DNA of 64,000 bases from Catenovulum sp052056295 (GCF_052056295.1 NZ_CP182493.1:3038001-3102000), one strand, 5' to 3'. Counted from the stretch's first letter, positions 52,540 through 63,825 are shown. Program-made: numbers and translations. Notes: generated by a model not told the origin, from the sequence alone.

Positions 52540-52998
52540 ATGGCACGAATTCTACAACAAGACAGTGACAGACTTGTGGTTAGCGCATTTCCCAAATGTA
52601 TCAGTTTGCTGGTTTTCGGCTTTTTATCACTGTTTTGGCTGGCTGCAGTTTTTGGCGACAAAGATTTAAAGCTAGAAGATTATTTAATTTTTAATGGTGT
52701 TTGTTTGGTTGTTTTAGCAATTCAGCGCAGCCGCAAAACAATGTTCGACAAACACAATAAAACTGTGGTGTTACATACGCGGTTTTTATGGATTAAATCG
52801 GAAGATTGGTTTTCTCTGAAGGATGTCAGGGGAGTAGAAATGGTTTACGGCAAAGGTGGCAGATATGCGCGAGGTGGCGCTGTTTATCTGCTAGTGAAAG
52901 ATCAACGTAAGGCAATAGTCGATTCTGATATTTGTTTTGGCAATGTCAAACGCAATATCGGAATTAAACAACAAATTGCAGAGTGGTTGGAGTTGTAA
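52540..52998 (+). CDS. Two-helix membrane protein with PH-like domain
   Basis: This 152-residue protein has two transmembrane segments (CISLLVFGFLSLFWLAAVFG and YLIFNGVCLVVLAI), then a beta-rich cytosolic part (MFDKHNKTVVLHTRFLW, FSLKDVRGVEMVYG) typical of bacterial PH-like (DUF304-type) domains. It starts one base after the previous stop. The role in the surface set is unknown; it may be an assembly factor. Confidence 0.7.
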   Translation: MARILQQDSDRLVVSAFPKCISLLVFGFLSLFWLAAVFGDKDLKLEDYLIFNGVCLVVLAIQRSRKTMFDKHNKTVVLHTRFLWIKSEDWFSLKDVRGVEMVYGKGGRYARGGAVYLLVKDQRKAIVDSDICFGNVKRNIGIKQQIAEWLEL

Positions 52999-53026
52999 CC
53001 AAAAATACAGACTACGGTATCAGCTA

Positions 53027-56000
53027 ATGAAAAACTTTATCCAGACTGGACGAATACTGCTGACAGCCTGCTTTTTAAGTAGTGCTTTGGTGACAGCCAC
53101 CAAAGCTGAAGAGTTGGATGAAAACTGTGTGGTGAATATTTTAAACCGCACTATACAGGTGGCAGAAGATGGTGGCTGGTCACTACCAAACGTACCTTCT
53201 AATCAAGGTGCAGTCAGAGCTAGGGCAACTTGTGTTGGCGAAGAAGGCACTACTTTATCCGGTCAATCAGGTTATTTTAACCTGCTTACCAATGGCATAA
53301 CTCGGGTTGGCGAAATTCAATTCGTTGAACAAGAGCCTGTGCCGGTACGCATAAGTTTTTTAACCACAATTCAAATTAGCCTAACCGCACTTGGGCAAAC
53401 TTATCAACTTGACGTTACCGCCGAATATCCGGGCGGTTTATTAGACAATGTTACCGCTGCCACCTCTGGAACCAATTACACCAGTTCTAATTCTGCGGTC
53501 GCGAGTGTTAACGCCAATGGTTTAATTTCTGCGGTTGGCAGTGGTAACGCATTAATTACTGCTAGCAAAGATGGCCAAGTGGCAACACGTTTAGTTAGAG
53601 TCAGTTTCACTGGTGATCAGGATGGAGACGGTTTACCCGATGATTATGAAAGCGCTAATGGATTAGACCCGAACGATCCGGCAGATGCATTTGAAGATAG
53701 AGACAACGACGGCTTAAGTGCGTTAGATGAATATCTAGCAGGCACAGACATTGATTTAGCCGACACAGACGGTGATGGCATAGACGATGGTGAAGAAATT
53801 ATTGAAGGTGAAGATGGGTTTATTACCAATGCATTATTAGCAGATTCAGACGGTGATGGTTTATCTGATTTTGTTGAAGTGACATTAGGCTCATCACCAA
53901 CAGATAGCAGCGAAGCCGATTATCAAAATGCGATTACCGCTATTAGTGTTGTACCCGAAAATGTGGTGATGACTTTTAACGGTATCGACAGCGAAGTCAG
54001 CACTCAACTAACTGTGACAGCAACAGTATTAGATGGCACAAGTTTAGATGTTACCGCTAAATCAAATGGCACCAGTTATCAATCGAGCGACTTAGCCACA
54101 GTCAGTTTTGGTATTACCGACGGACAAATATTTGGTGGTGCGGAAGGCAATGCTACAGTGACAGTGTCTTTGTTTGATTTATCGGTTGAAGTGCCAGTAA
54201 CAGTTGAAAGTTTTCAACCAGCCGGCATATCAACTTTGTCATTTAGTGGCACTGCTTATGACAATGATGTGCAAGGCGATTATGTCTATATAGCTGCCGG
54301 TAGTGCAGGTTTACACATAGTCGATACCAGCGACAAAACCAACCCTGAAATTGTCAGCACATTAGTCACCAGTGGTACAGCTAGAGATGTCAAAGTTGTT
54401 GGCACTTATGCTTTTGTTGCTGTCGCAAATGCGGGTTTGGATATTATTAATATTGCTGATGTCAGCCAACCTACTTTAGTCAGCAACATAGGCAGTAATG
54501 GGATTGCGGTCGACTTAGCTGCCCAAAATAGCCATATATTTGTCGCCAATGAGAGTGGTGGTTTTGAAATATTTAATGTTGAAGATGTTTCTGCACCATT
54601 TAGCGTGGCTAAACTAGATAATTTAGGCAAAATTATCGGCGTGGATGTCTCAAACGATAGAGCCGTTGTTGCCAATAGTTCAGCTGTAATCGTATTAGAT
54701 ATTAGTGATTTAGCTTCACCTATGCGCCTAGGTAGCATCAATATAGGCAACATTCGTGCTGTGGTGATGGACGGTGATTATGCTTATGTCGCCTGTTATA
54801 CCTGTGGTTACAAAGTCATAAATCTTAGCGACCCAATGCGCCCAACTATAGTGGGTGGTGATACACGTTTTTACCCATCGGATGTTGAATTGACCAATGG
54901 CTTTGCTTTCTTTAGCGACATCTTGTTTGTTAATGCTGTGCCTTTTGTCAACATAGCCGATCCTGAAAATTCTATCTTCCAAGGTGTGATTGATATTCGT
55001 CAGTTCGGTGATAGAGATGCAAACTCACTATCGATTGATGCTGGGTTTGTTTATTCAACCGCCACCAGTCGATTATATATTTCGCAATATCGAATCTTAA
55101 ATGACAACCAAGGTATCCCCCCGAGCGTTGAAGTAATATCACCACCTGATGGTGATGTTGTGGTTGAAGGCAGCCGTATTTTAGTCAGAGCAGAAGCAAC
55201 AGATGATGTGGCAGTTGCAACTGTGCAAATACGGGTAAATGGCACTATAGTTGCCTCGGATACAACCAGACCATACGAAGTACCTATTACTGTACCAGCT
55301 GGCATCACCAGTATGAATATACTGGTCGAAGCGGTCGATTTTGGTAACAATGTTGGCGACGATCTGGCGTTGTTAACCGTCGAACCAGACGAAGACGGCG
55401 ATGGTTTAGGTGACAATGAAGAGGTATTTACTTGGAATACAGATCCTGAAAACCCAGATTCAGATGGTGACGGTCTACTTGATGGTTTAGAAATAGAGTT
55501 AGCAACAGACCCGCTCGACACAGACTCAGATGACGATGAAAGAACCGATGGTGATGAAGTCGCCGCTGGCACAGATCCACTTAATCCGGACGTCACACCA
55601 CCTGAAGTGAGCTCAATTGACCCAGCAGATGCAGCGACCGATATTTGTGAAAACAGCAATATAAGTGTGATCTTTAATGAAGCTATTTTACGTCGTTCGT
55701 TAACCGATCTCAGTATTCAGCTAATTGCTGAAGACACCACAGTGTTATCTGGTGTGCAAAGTTTAACAACTGGCAATACTGAGCTGATATTTAATCCAAC
55801 CAATTTGTTGGCGGATAATAGTAGCTACACAATCGAAGTCAGTGGCGTTAGAGACGAAGCTGGTAATCCTTTGGCTGAAACTTTTACTTCAACCTTTACC
55901 ACAGGTAATTGTGTTGATGAAGAAAGACCAACTCTGATTGATATCAGTCCAGTTAATGGCAGTTCCAATATTCCAGTGAATGCCGTGATCACTGCGATTT

Positions 56001-59000
56001 TAAGTGAGCCAATCGATCCTGTAACTGTTACTGAAGACACTATGTATGTGGTTGACCAATCTAGTGGTCAACGCATAGGTGGTATTTTAGACATAGCAGA
56101 AAATAACTCAGCGATTTCGTTTATTCCGAATGTGCCTTTGTTGGTTGGCCGTCGTCATTATGTTTACCTAACCAGTGGCATTCAAGATACTTTCAATAAC
56201 CCCTTTGTTGGTACATCACGTTGGTTTGATACCTCGTTTGATATAGATGGCAGTGGCCCACAAGTGGTTGCGACTAGCATGCTCGACGAAGCAACGGATA
56301 TTCCGGTCAATGTCCAACCAGCTGTGCGTTTCAATGAAGCAGTAAATGCGCTGTATTTAACCCAAATCCAATTGCTTAACTCAGTTGGTGCTGAGGTTGC
56401 TGTCAGTCGCAGTTTAAGCAATGACAGACGCAGAGTTGTATTGTCGCCAGTACAAAATCTTAATGCCAATGAAAGTTATACCTTATGGATAGACGGTGTG
56501 CAGGACTTAAGTGGCAACTTGTTAGCTAATCCTATTGAAATTAACTTTATGACCAGTGATGTCGCCGACACTGAAACTGGCTCAGCGATACGTTGGAGTA
56601 TTCCAAATAATTCACGCGATGTTGCGCGTAACCCATTATTGGCGGTTGAATTTTCAGAAGCTATCGATCCTAGCAGTGTTAACTCCAGCAGTTTTTATTT
56701 ATACGACAGCAGCACCAATTTATCGGTTGCTGGCCAACGTATACTCAGCGAAGATGGTCGCAGATTAACCTTTGTACCAAATCAACCTCTCCGTGAAAAC
56801 CACCTGTTTTATTTATACGTTGGTTATTCACCGTATTTGCAAGACTTAGCGGGTAATTTGATTGCACAAAATAACTATCATTATTTTTATACCGGCCGTG
56901 ATTTAGACAATGAAACTCTTGCCGTTAGTGCCAGTAATTTAGGTATGGATAATGACCAAGCGCCGCTCAATAGCAGAGTGGTCTTGTATATGGATCAAAT
57001 TATCAGCGACAGTTGTCCGATAGCGGATGCGGTTCAGTTGGTGGCAGGTGAAGAGCAAATTGCAGTTGATACGGCCCTTGCGAATGATCGCCGCACTATT
57101 ACCATTACGCCGCAAGAAAATCTCACAGCCTTGACTGAATATACCTTAACCCTAGATGGTTTATGTGACTATGCGGGTAATGCATCTGAAACATATCAAT
57201 TGTCTTTCACCACAGTTGATGCCGAAGCTGAAGATACTAGTGGTCCAAGTTTATTAGATATCAGCCCTGCCAATGCAACGTCAGATATAGATGTAACCAC
57301 TCAAGTTGTATTGACCTATGATGAGCCGATTGATTTACGCTCTGCACCACCAATTAAAGGTGCTGGCATTACAGTGCCTGGTAGTTATCAAGTAAATGGT
57401 GCGGTAATTACCTTTACCCCAGATATTTTATTACCTGGCAGTACACGCTTTACCGTGGAGCTTTATTACAATGTACCTGATTTAGCAGGCAACACACGTT
57501 ATGGTGGTACAAGATACTTTGATACCCAAGTAGTTGAAGATACCCAAGTACCGAGTGTCTTGGCAATTTCACCAGCGGATATGTCGAATGATATTCATCC
57601 TGCACAAAATGTGGTGTTGTCGTTTGATGAACCTGTTAATTTAAATACGTTAAATGCCAATAACTTAGCACTGTTCTATAACGGCTCTGTGCTCAGTTCT
57701 AATATTTTCCGTTCGGCTGATGGACGTCAAGTGACGCTATCTGCTTCATTGCCGCATTCAGCAATTGTTTCTGTGGTCATGACAGACGGTGTGCAAGATT
57801 TAGCGGGTAACGCGATAGTTCCGTTTGTGAGTTCGTTCACCACAGGCGTAGCCGATACCGACAATACTCGCCCACGCATCATAGCGCAGACGCCAGTTAA
57901 TGGTTCAAGTGGCTGGACAGATATTAATCAAGTGTATTTCTACACAGATGAAGCTGTGGATGAAAGTACTTTAGCCGATGCATTTAACCTAGCTGAAGAT
58001 GGTGTGTTAGCTCAGGTTGAAATTGATGTGTTAGGTGATGGCCGCACTATACGTGTGACTAAAGATACAGATTTTAACGACAATGCGTTAATTCAATTGT
58101 ATTGGGATAGCAGTGTATTAGATTTATCTGGCAACCCATTACATGCGCATAACTCATACTTTAATACCTCAACCACCACAGATAATTTGGGTATTAGACC
58201 TAGAGTTGAATCTTACTTCCCGAACAATGGCAGCCGAGGTACGCCATTGAATGCCATTATCTTAACGCGCTTTAGCGAAGAAATGGATTTAACCAGCTTC
58301 ACCAGCGAAAGTGCCATTCTCTATAATGTCACAGACAATTGGAGTGTGATGCCTCGTACCATTACCTTAGATGATACAGGGCGAATTGCACAGGTAGTTG
58401 CTGATGATGGTTTAGTTGCCGACAACCAATATTATTTATGGTTCTCGACCGCCTTGTTGGATACAGATGGCGATAATTTACAAGGTAACTCAGCAACTTA
58501 TTTCCAAACTGATGCTGATTCAATTGTCGATGATACCCAACCAACAGTTGCAGCTATGAGTCCACCAGATGGTGAAACTAATGTCGGCACCAATGCTTGG
58601 TTTGCGACACGCTTTAGTGAACAAATTAATCCAATAACCTTTGCAGCAGAAGGTGCGATTAATGTGCAGTTTGCGGAAAACAATCTAACTGTGCGTTACA
58701 ACATGTTGCAACCTTTGGCGAGCGAAAGTGAAATTACTGCTATGAGTCCTGAAATGGCGGATTTAGCCGGTAATATGGCGGTCGGTAGTCAAACTCAGTT
58801 TACCACCACAACAGGCCCAGACTTTGTTCAACCTAGCGTGACAGATGTATCCGTATTTAATAATCAGCAAGATATTGCATTAAATAGTGCATTTGAATGG
58901 ACCTTTAGTGAGCCAATCGACCCTATTAGTGTGACTAGCTCAGGCGTATATATTTACGACAATGTTGATAGAGTGACTATTGCCAGCAGTTATGAATTAT

Positions 59001-62000
59001 CCGCTGATGGCAAACGCTTAATCTTAATGCCTGATCAAGCACTGTTAGCTGGTCGTCAATATTATATTTACGCCTACTACATGCGCGACTTGGCCGGTAA
59101 CAATTTAGGTAATCACTATAGATATTTCACTACAGGTTTTGCTGAAGATGTAGTTGCACCTGAAGTGGTTAACACCAGCATAATAGATGGTCAAACAGAG
59201 TTACCAACCAATGTTAGATTAAATGTGCGCTTTAGCGAAATGCTCAATCCACTTGATTTAGGTGGCATTGTCTTAACCGACTCTAGTGGTCAAGTTGTGC
59301 CTGTGCATATTAGTTTAAATCGTGGACGCCGTTTAGTGAGCTTAGTCCCACGCCACTTATTGGCACCAATGCAAGATTATTTGTTAACCATAGAAGGTGT
59401 GTCTGATTTAAGTAGTAACCAACAAGTTGAAACGCTAATGCTCAACTTCACAACAGGTGCAACGGTTGATTTAACTGCTGGAAGCATAGTGCGCTGGAGT
59501 ATTCCAAATAATACCCGTGGTGTTGCACTCAATCCTAACCTTGAAGTGCACTTTAGTGAGCCTGTTGATAAAGCAACTATAGATACGGATACCTTCTATT
59601 TATACGACAATGATGCGCGTATTAGTGTTGCTGGTGAGTGGGTGTTGTCAGCTGATGGTTTAACCCTTAACTTTGTCCCTGACGAAGCGCTTAGAGCAAA
59701 TCATCTACATTATTTTTATGTGGGTTATTCACCTTATTTACATGATTACGCAGGAAATCGAGTTGGACAGAATAACTATCACTATTTCTACACAGGTGAC
59801 AGTGCAGATGAAGCTGCACCTGAATTAGAGCAAATTAGTGTGGTTGAAGGGGATACTGATGTACCGGTAAATGGCCGAGTTGTGATTGTGCTTTCTGAGC
59901 GCCTCAGCGATACCTGCCAAATAGCACCTGCCTTTAGTTTAACTACTGGCGGCGAAGCGGTTGATATTCAAGTATCAATGGAAAACGATAGACGAACCTT
60001 AACCATTCAAGGCCAACAAAACTTGCAAGCTGCTACTGAATATCAATTAGCCGTTAATGGTATTTGTGATTATTCAGGTAATGAGTTGGCGCAAACTTTA
60101 GTTAACTTTACCACTTTGGTGAGTGCTGATGCGGATAGCTCTGGACCGAGTTTATCGACTATTTCACCAATTCATCAAGCAACCGAAGTTGAGGTTGAGT
60201 TAACTGAAATTGTGATGACTTTTGATGAAGCAATTGATGCGCGCAGTCGTCCGCCAGTTACAGGTGGTGGTATTACAGTACCTGGTCAATATACGGTTGA
60301 AGAGAATGTTATTACCTTTGTTCCGGCTATTACGCTAGCAGGCAATACTCGCTATACCATCGAGCTGTATTACAATGTGCCGGATTTAGCCGGTAATACT
60401 CGTTACCTTGGTACACGTTACTTTAATACGCAAGAAGCTGCTGATTCCGTTGCACCAACTGTTAGTGCAATATCACCTGCAGCGGATAGTGTTGATGTGA
60501 ACCCAGCACATAGTGTAGTGCTGAGTTTCAGTGAACCTATGTTATCTAGCAGTATTACTAATCAAAATATTGCTCTGTATGCGAACGGTGTTGTGATTAC
60601 ACCAAGTGTATTCCGTTCGGCTGATGGCCGCGATGTGACAGTTTCAGCTTCGTTACCTCATGCAAGTTTAGTCAGTGTTATAGTGACTGAGAATGTTCAA
60701 GACCTAGCTGGCAATGCAGTTGCGCCATTTATCAGCTCATTTACCACAGGCACAGTGACTAATGATGTCACACGTCCAACTATAGTGACGCAAATTCCAG
60801 CCAATGGTAGTTCTAATTGGATTGGCTTAGAAGAAATTACCTTGTATGCATCTGAAGCCCTAACTTTGGCGAGCATAGATGCTGCAATCAAGGTGACTGA
60901 CGATGGAGTATTGTTACCTGTAGATGTGGCATTAATGGGCGACGGTCGCACTATTCGTGTAACACCAACTGATGGTAACTTCCCAGATTCTAGTCGTATC
61001 AGTTTATACCTCGACAGTTCAGTTGTGGATACCACAGGTAATGCGCTGCAAACCTATAGTAGTTATGTTAATACCAGTGTGGCGACCGACGGAGTAGGCG
61101 CTCAGCCAACAATTGTCGCTTATCATCCAGTTAATAATACTGCGGGTGTACCACTGAATCCGATATTAACCGCACAGTTTACCGAACCGCTAGATAGCAG
61201 CACCTTCGGCTCTGAAACCATTATTTTATATGATGTCACAGACAATTGGACTGTATTGGCGAGCAGTGCTGAGCTAGATGCAACTGGCACCATAATCCGT
61301 GTAACCCCTGATGCAGCTTTAGTTGCGGATAACCAATATTACGTTTGGTATTCAAATGCAATTAAAGATACTGATGGTGATAATTTACGCACTAATTATG
61401 CGACTTACTTTAACACAGCGGCAGATGCAGTTGCGGATGATAGACAACCTATGATCAGTAGCTTAAGCCCACCTGATCAACAAACAGGTGTTGGGGTGAA
61501 TACCTTGTTTGCTGTACGTTTTGATGAACCAATGAACCCACTGACTTTTGATTATGCTGATGGTGCCAACATTAGTGTGCAGTTTAGCGAAAATAACCAA
61601 GTGGTGATTTACCGTAAATTAACCCCTCTACCTTCAGAAGCTGAACATACAGAAACTTTTGCTGGCATGTTGGATATGGCGGAAAATCAAGTGGTAGAAG
61701 ATTCTACGACCTTTACTACACTAGCTGGGCCTGATTTTGTTAGACCTGAGCTTGTAGATGTTGCTTATAGTAATAATCAACAAGATGTGGCGACTAATCC
61801 TGTGGTGGAATGGATATTCAACGAACCAATTGATCCAGTTAGTGTAACGGCTTCTGGTGTGTATATGTACAACAATACCACCAGAGAAACCATAGCTTCT
61901 AGCTCACAATTGTCCGCGGATGGTATGCGTTTAACTACTGTACCTGATGAAGCACTAGATACCGCTAGTCAGTATTATGTCTATGCTTATTATATGCGTG

Positions 62001-63358
62001 ATCTTAGCGGTAATACCCTGGGTAATCATTATCGTTATTTCACCACAGGTGCCGCTGCAGATGAAACAGCGCCAACAGTTGTTAGCACAAGTGTGACAGA
62101 CGGACAAAGCGGTATACCTGTTAACTTACGCTTTAACGTACGCTTTAGTGAATCGCTCAATCCGCTGGTGGATAATGCAGTGAGTTTACAAACTGCTTTA
62201 GGTGTAGATGTGCCGGTTAATCTATCGCTTTCTCGTGGCCGCACCTTGTTAACCATAGTGCCAAAACAGTTATTGATGGCTGATACTGACTACAGCTTAA
62301 CTGTGACAGGTCTCAAAGATATCAGTGGCAATACATTAGCAACTGATTTGGTGGTTGATTTTACGACCAGTGGTACCGGCGACTTCCATACCAGTGGCGT
62401 GGCACATTGGGGTATACCCAATAATAACACCCAAGGTGTGGCGCTGAATCCATTGTTGCAAGTGCATTTCGCTGAGCGGGTGGATAAAACCACAATTGAT
62501 GGCAATACCTTCTATTTGTGGGACAACACAGATAGAGTGACCATCGCCAGCAGTTGGGATTTAACCGCAGACGGTATGACTTTAACTTTAACGCCAGATG
62601 ATTTGTTAACCGCAGAACATACTTATTATTTGTATGTTGGCTATAGCCCTTACCTGACTGATTTATCCGGCAATCGTATCGCAACAAATAACTACAAATA
62701 TTTTGTTACTGGTACGGATACTGAAGCGGATGAAACAGCACCAGCTGTAAGTCGCAGCAATATTGCAACTGGCGAAACTGACATGCCGATTAATGGCCAG
62801 CTAGTATTAGAGATGTCAGAGCCATTAAGTGGCGCTTGCATACTTGCCAATGGTATTGACCTGACCTTAGGTGGCGAAGATGTTGCTACAACACTGAGTT
62901 TAACTAATGGCCGCAATATTTTAACGGTAAAAGCTGCCGCAGGTTTTGCCACAGAAAGCAGTTATCAATTGGCATTAACAGATGTTTGTGACTACGCTGG
63001 TAATAAGTTAACAGACTATACTTTGAGTTTCACCACTAATGCGAATAGCAGTAATGATACTGGCGGCCCAACACTACAAACAATAACGCCTGAGCATAAC
63101 AGCACAGGTATTGCGGTTGGCAGCAATATAGTATTGGATTATGACGAAACCCTCGATTTACGCGCAGCGCCGCTGTTAAAACAAGGCGGTAACTTAGTGG
63201 CGGTTAGTTATACAGTTAATGGCAGCCAAATTACGCTCGACCCTGATGAAGACTTACAAGCCAACACTCAGTATGTTGTTGAGCTGTATAACTATGTGCC
63301 AGACTTAGTGGGTAATACACGAAATGGTGGCACGCGTACTTTTACCACAGCGGAATAA
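53027..63358 (+). CDS. Giant Ig-like (Big_5) repeat surface protein
   Basis: This 3443-residue protein starts at 53027 (signal peptide MKNFIQTGRILLTACFLSSALVTATKA). In order it has Big_2-like domains (residues ~115-195 and ~300-395) around an EF/TSP3 segment (DQDGDGLPDDYE). An LVIVD-type propeller (~398-690; LHIVDTSDKTNP, LDIINIADVSQP), an Ig domain (~700-785) and a TSP3 segment follow. From ~858 to the end there are about 25 Big_5/SbsA-type Ig-like domains (P-x-D...VxLxFSEPxxxxT...LAGNxL). The protein ends with RTFTTAE without a sortase, PEP-CTERM or autotransporter anchor. It is probably a stalk-like adhesin. Confidence 0.9.
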   Translation: MKNFIQTGRILLTACFLSSALVTATKAEELDENCVVNILNRTIQVAEDGGWSLPNVPSNQGAVRARATCVGEEGTTLSGQSGYFNLLTNGITRVGEIQFVEQEPVPVRISFLTTIQISLTALGQTYQLDVTAEYPGGLLDNVTAATSGTNYTSSNSAVASVNANGLISAVGSGNALITASKDGQVATRLVRVSFTGDQDGDGLPDDYESANGLDPNDPADAFEDRDNDGLSALDEYLAGTDIDLADTDGDGIDDGEEIIEGEDGFITNALLADSDGDGLSDFVEVTLGSSPTDSSEADYQNAITAISVVPENVVMTFNGIDSEVSTQLTVTATVLDGTSLDVTAKSNGTSYQSSDLATVSFGITDGQIFGGAEGNATVTVSLFDLSVEVPVTVESFQPAGISTLSFSGTAYDNDVQGDYVYIAAGSAGLHIVDTSDKTNPEIVSTLVTSGTARDVKVVGTYAFVAVANAGLDIINIADVSQPTLVSNIGSNGIAVDLAAQNSHIFVANESGGFEIFNVEDVSAPFSVAKLDNLGKIIGVDVSNDRAVVANSSAVIVLDISDLASPMRLGSINIGNIRAVVMDGDYAYVACYTCGYKVINLSDPMRPTIVGGDTRFYPSDVELTNGFAFFSDILFVNAVPFVNIADPENSIFQGVIDIRQFGDRDANSLSIDAGFVYSTATSRLYISQYRILNDNQGIPPSVEVISPPDGDVVVEGSRILVRAEATDDVAVATVQIRVNGTIVASDTTRPYEVPITVPAGITSMNILVEAVDFGNNVGDDLALLTVEPDEDGDGLGDNEEVFTWNTDPENPDSDGDGLLDGLEIELATDPLDTDSDDDERTDGDEVAAGTDPLNPDVTPPEVSSIDPADAATDICENSNISVIFNEAILRRSLTDLSIQLIAEDTTVLSGVQSLTTGNTELIFNPTNLLADNSSYTIEVSGVRDEAGNPLAETFTSTFTTGNCVDEERPTLIDISPVNGSSNIPVNAVITAILSEPIDPVTVTEDTMYVVDQSSGQRIGGILDIAENNSAISFIPNVPLLVGRRHYVYLTSGIQDTFNNPFVGTSRWFDTSFDIDGSGPQVVATSMLDEATDIPVNVQPAVRFNEAVNALYLTQIQLLNSVGAEVAVSRSLSNDRRRVVLSPVQNLNANESYTLWIDGVQDLSGNLLANPIEINFMTSDVADTETGSAIRWSIPNNSRDVARNPLLAVEFSEAIDPSSVNSSSFYLYDSSTNLSVAGQRILSEDGRRLTFVPNQPLRENHLFYLYVGYSPYLQDLAGNLIAQNNYHYFYTGRDLDNETLAVSASNLGMDNDQAPLNSRVVLYMDQIISDSCPIADAVQLVAGEEQIAVDTALANDRRTITITPQENLTALTEYTLTLDGLCDYAGNASETYQLSFTTVDAEAEDTSGPSLLDISPANATSDIDVTTQVVLTYDEPIDLRSAPPIKGAGITVPGSYQVNGAVITFTPDILLPGSTRFTVELYYNVPDLAGNTRYGGTRYFDTQVVEDTQVPSVLAISPADMSNDIHPAQNVVLSFDEPVNLNTLNANNLALFYNGSVLSSNIFRSADGRQVTLSASLPHSAIVSVVMTDGVQDLAGNAIVPFVSSFTTGVADTDNTRPRIIAQTPVNGSSGWTDINQVYFYTDEAVDESTLADAFNLAEDGVLAQVEIDVLGDGRTIRVTKDTDFNDNALIQLYWDSSVLDLSGNPLHAHNSYFNTSTTTDNLGIRPRVESYFPNNGSRGTPLNAIILTRFSEEMDLTSFTSESAILYNVTDNWSVMPRTITLDDTGRIAQVVADDGLVADNQYYLWFSTALLDTDGDNLQGNSATYFQTDADSIVDDTQPTVAAMSPPDGETNVGTNAWFATRFSEQINPITFAAEGAINVQFAENNLTVRYNMLQPLASESEITAMSPEMADLAGNMAVGSQTQFTTTTGPDFVQPSVTDVSVFNNQQDIALNSAFEWTFSEPIDPISVTSSGVYIYDNVDRVTIASSYELSADGKRLILMPDQALLAGRQYYIYAYYMRDLAGNNLGNHYRYFTTGFAEDVVAPEVVNTSIIDGQTELPTNVRLNVRFSEMLNPLDLGGIVLTDSSGQVVPVHISLNRGRRLVSLVPRHLLAPMQDYLLTIEGVSDLSSNQQVETLMLNFTTGATVDLTAGSIVRWSIPNNTRGVALNPNLEVHFSEPVDKATIDTDTFYLYDNDARISVAGEWVLSADGLTLNFVPDEALRANHLHYFYVGYSPYLHDYAGNRVGQNNYHYFYTGDSADEAAPELEQISVVEGDTDVPVNGRVVIVLSERLSDTCQIAPAFSLTTGGEAVDIQVSMENDRRTLTIQGQQNLQAATEYQLAVNGICDYSGNELAQTLVNFTTLVSADADSSGPSLSTISPIHQATEVEVELTEIVMTFDEAIDARSRPPVTGGGITVPGQYTVEENVITFVPAITLAGNTRYTIELYYNVPDLAGNTRYLGTRYFNTQEAADSVAPTVSAISPAADSVDVNPAHSVVLSFSEPMLSSSITNQNIALYANGVVITPSVFRSADGRDVTVSASLPHASLVSVIVTENVQDLAGNAVAPFISSFTTGTVTNDVTRPTIVTQIPANGSSNWIGLEEITLYASEALTLASIDAAIKVTDDGVLLPVDVALMGDGRTIRVTPTDGNFPDSSRISLYLDSSVVDTTGNALQTYSSYVNTSVATDGVGAQPTIVAYHPVNNTAGVPLNPILTAQFTEPLDSSTFGSETIILYDVTDNWTVLASSAELDATGTIIRVTPDAALVADNQYYVWYSNAIKDTDGDNLRTNYATYFNTAADAVADDRQPMISSLSPPDQQTGVGVNTLFAVRFDEPMNPLTFDYADGANISVQFSENNQVVIYRKLTPLPSEAEHTETFAGMLDMAENQVVEDSTTFTTLAGPDFVRPELVDVAYSNNQQDVATNPVVEWIFNEPIDPVSVTASGVYMYNNTTRETIASSSQLSADGMRLTTVPDEALDTASQYYVYAYYMRDLSGNTLGNHYRYFTTGAAADETAPTVVSTSVTDGQSGIPVNLRFNVRFSESLNPLVDNAVSLQTALGVDVPVNLSLSRGRTLLTIVPKQLLMADTDYSLTVTGLKDISGNTLATDLVVDFTTSGTGDFHTSGVAHWGIPNNNTQGVALNPLLQVHFAERVDKTTIDGNTFYLWDNTDRVTIASSWDLTADGMTLTLTPDDLLTAEHTYYLYVGYSPYLTDLSGNRIATNNYKYFVTGTDTEADETAPAVSRSNIATGETDMPINGQLVLEMSEPLSGACILANGIDLTLGGEDVATTLSLTNGRNILTVKAAAGFATESSYQLALTDVCDYAGNKLTDYTLSFTTNANSSNDTGGPTLQTITPEHNSTGIAVGSNIVLDYDETLDLRAAPLLKQGGNLVAVSYTVNGSQITLDPDEDLQANTQYVVELYNYVPDLVGNTRNGGTRTFTTAE
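56577..63355 (+). repeat. Higher-order repeat of Ig-like domains (~2.9 kb period)
   Basis: Blocks starting near 56577, 59471 and 62384 have the same order of distinct domains. Landmark RWSIPNN/HWGIPNN codons occur at 56591, 59492 and 62405, giving periods of 2901 and 2913 bp (967 and 971 residues). The second copy is complete and the third stops after about one third. Confidence 0.85.
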
Positions 63359-63372
63359 AGCAATAGGAATAT

Positions 63373-63825
63373 GTGATTAATATGAAAAAGTTAAAAGCAA
63401 TATTCATAGTCTTCATAGGTGTATGTGTTGGTGTGCTTTTGTATCAGTTATGGCCGACTGAACAAGCCTCCAAACATTCACCTTCGGTGCAACAGCAACA
63501 GGGGGGAGGCGGTGATGTTGAGCAAGTGCAAAATTTGCCGCAAGGAGTTGACTCATCTCAGCAAGATCTGGTGGATAACAAACCTGAAAGTGTCACTGAC
63601 TCCGCCAAACTGTTGAGTGAGCGCAAACAGCAAGTTGCGCTCAAACAAGCTGAAATTGAAGTTTTGATGGCTGACTTGGATGAAAACTTAAGTGACAGAT
63701 ATAAAAAGCAACAAATAGAACAAAAGCTTCATCAGAAATTGGCTGAGTATAATGAACTTGTGTTACCTATTGCGTTACAGCAAATGCAGCATGAGCAGCA
63801 AGTTAATATTGATCAAGCCAATTAA
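63373..63825 (+). CDS. Membrane-anchored coiled-coil protein
   Basis: This 150-residue protein has an N-terminal helix (LKAIFIVFIGVCVGVLLYQLW), a Gln/Gly-rich linker and a C-terminal charged coiled coil (LLSERKQQVALKQAEIEVLMA). The GTG at 63373 follows TAGGAA closely; the ATG at 63382 is an equally plausible start. It may be a periplasmic partner of the giant Ig-like protein. The next frame overlaps its 3' end. Confidence 0.65.
   Translation: MINMKKLKAIFIVFIGVCVGVLLYQLWPTEQASKHSPSVQQQQGGGGDVEQVQNLPQGVDSSQQDLVDNKPESVTDSAKLLSERKQQVALKQAEIEVLMADLDENLSDRYKKQQIEQKLHQKLAEYNELVLPIALQQMQHEQQVNIDQAN

Noticed and set aside
52937..53026. Upstream extension of the giant Ig-like gene
   Set aside because: It overlaps the PH-like gene and would bury the signal peptide; start 53027 restores it.
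55051..55659. Leftward frame of 202 codons inside the giant Ig-like gene
   Set aside because: Ser-rich antisense shadow of an Asp-rich TSP3 segment.
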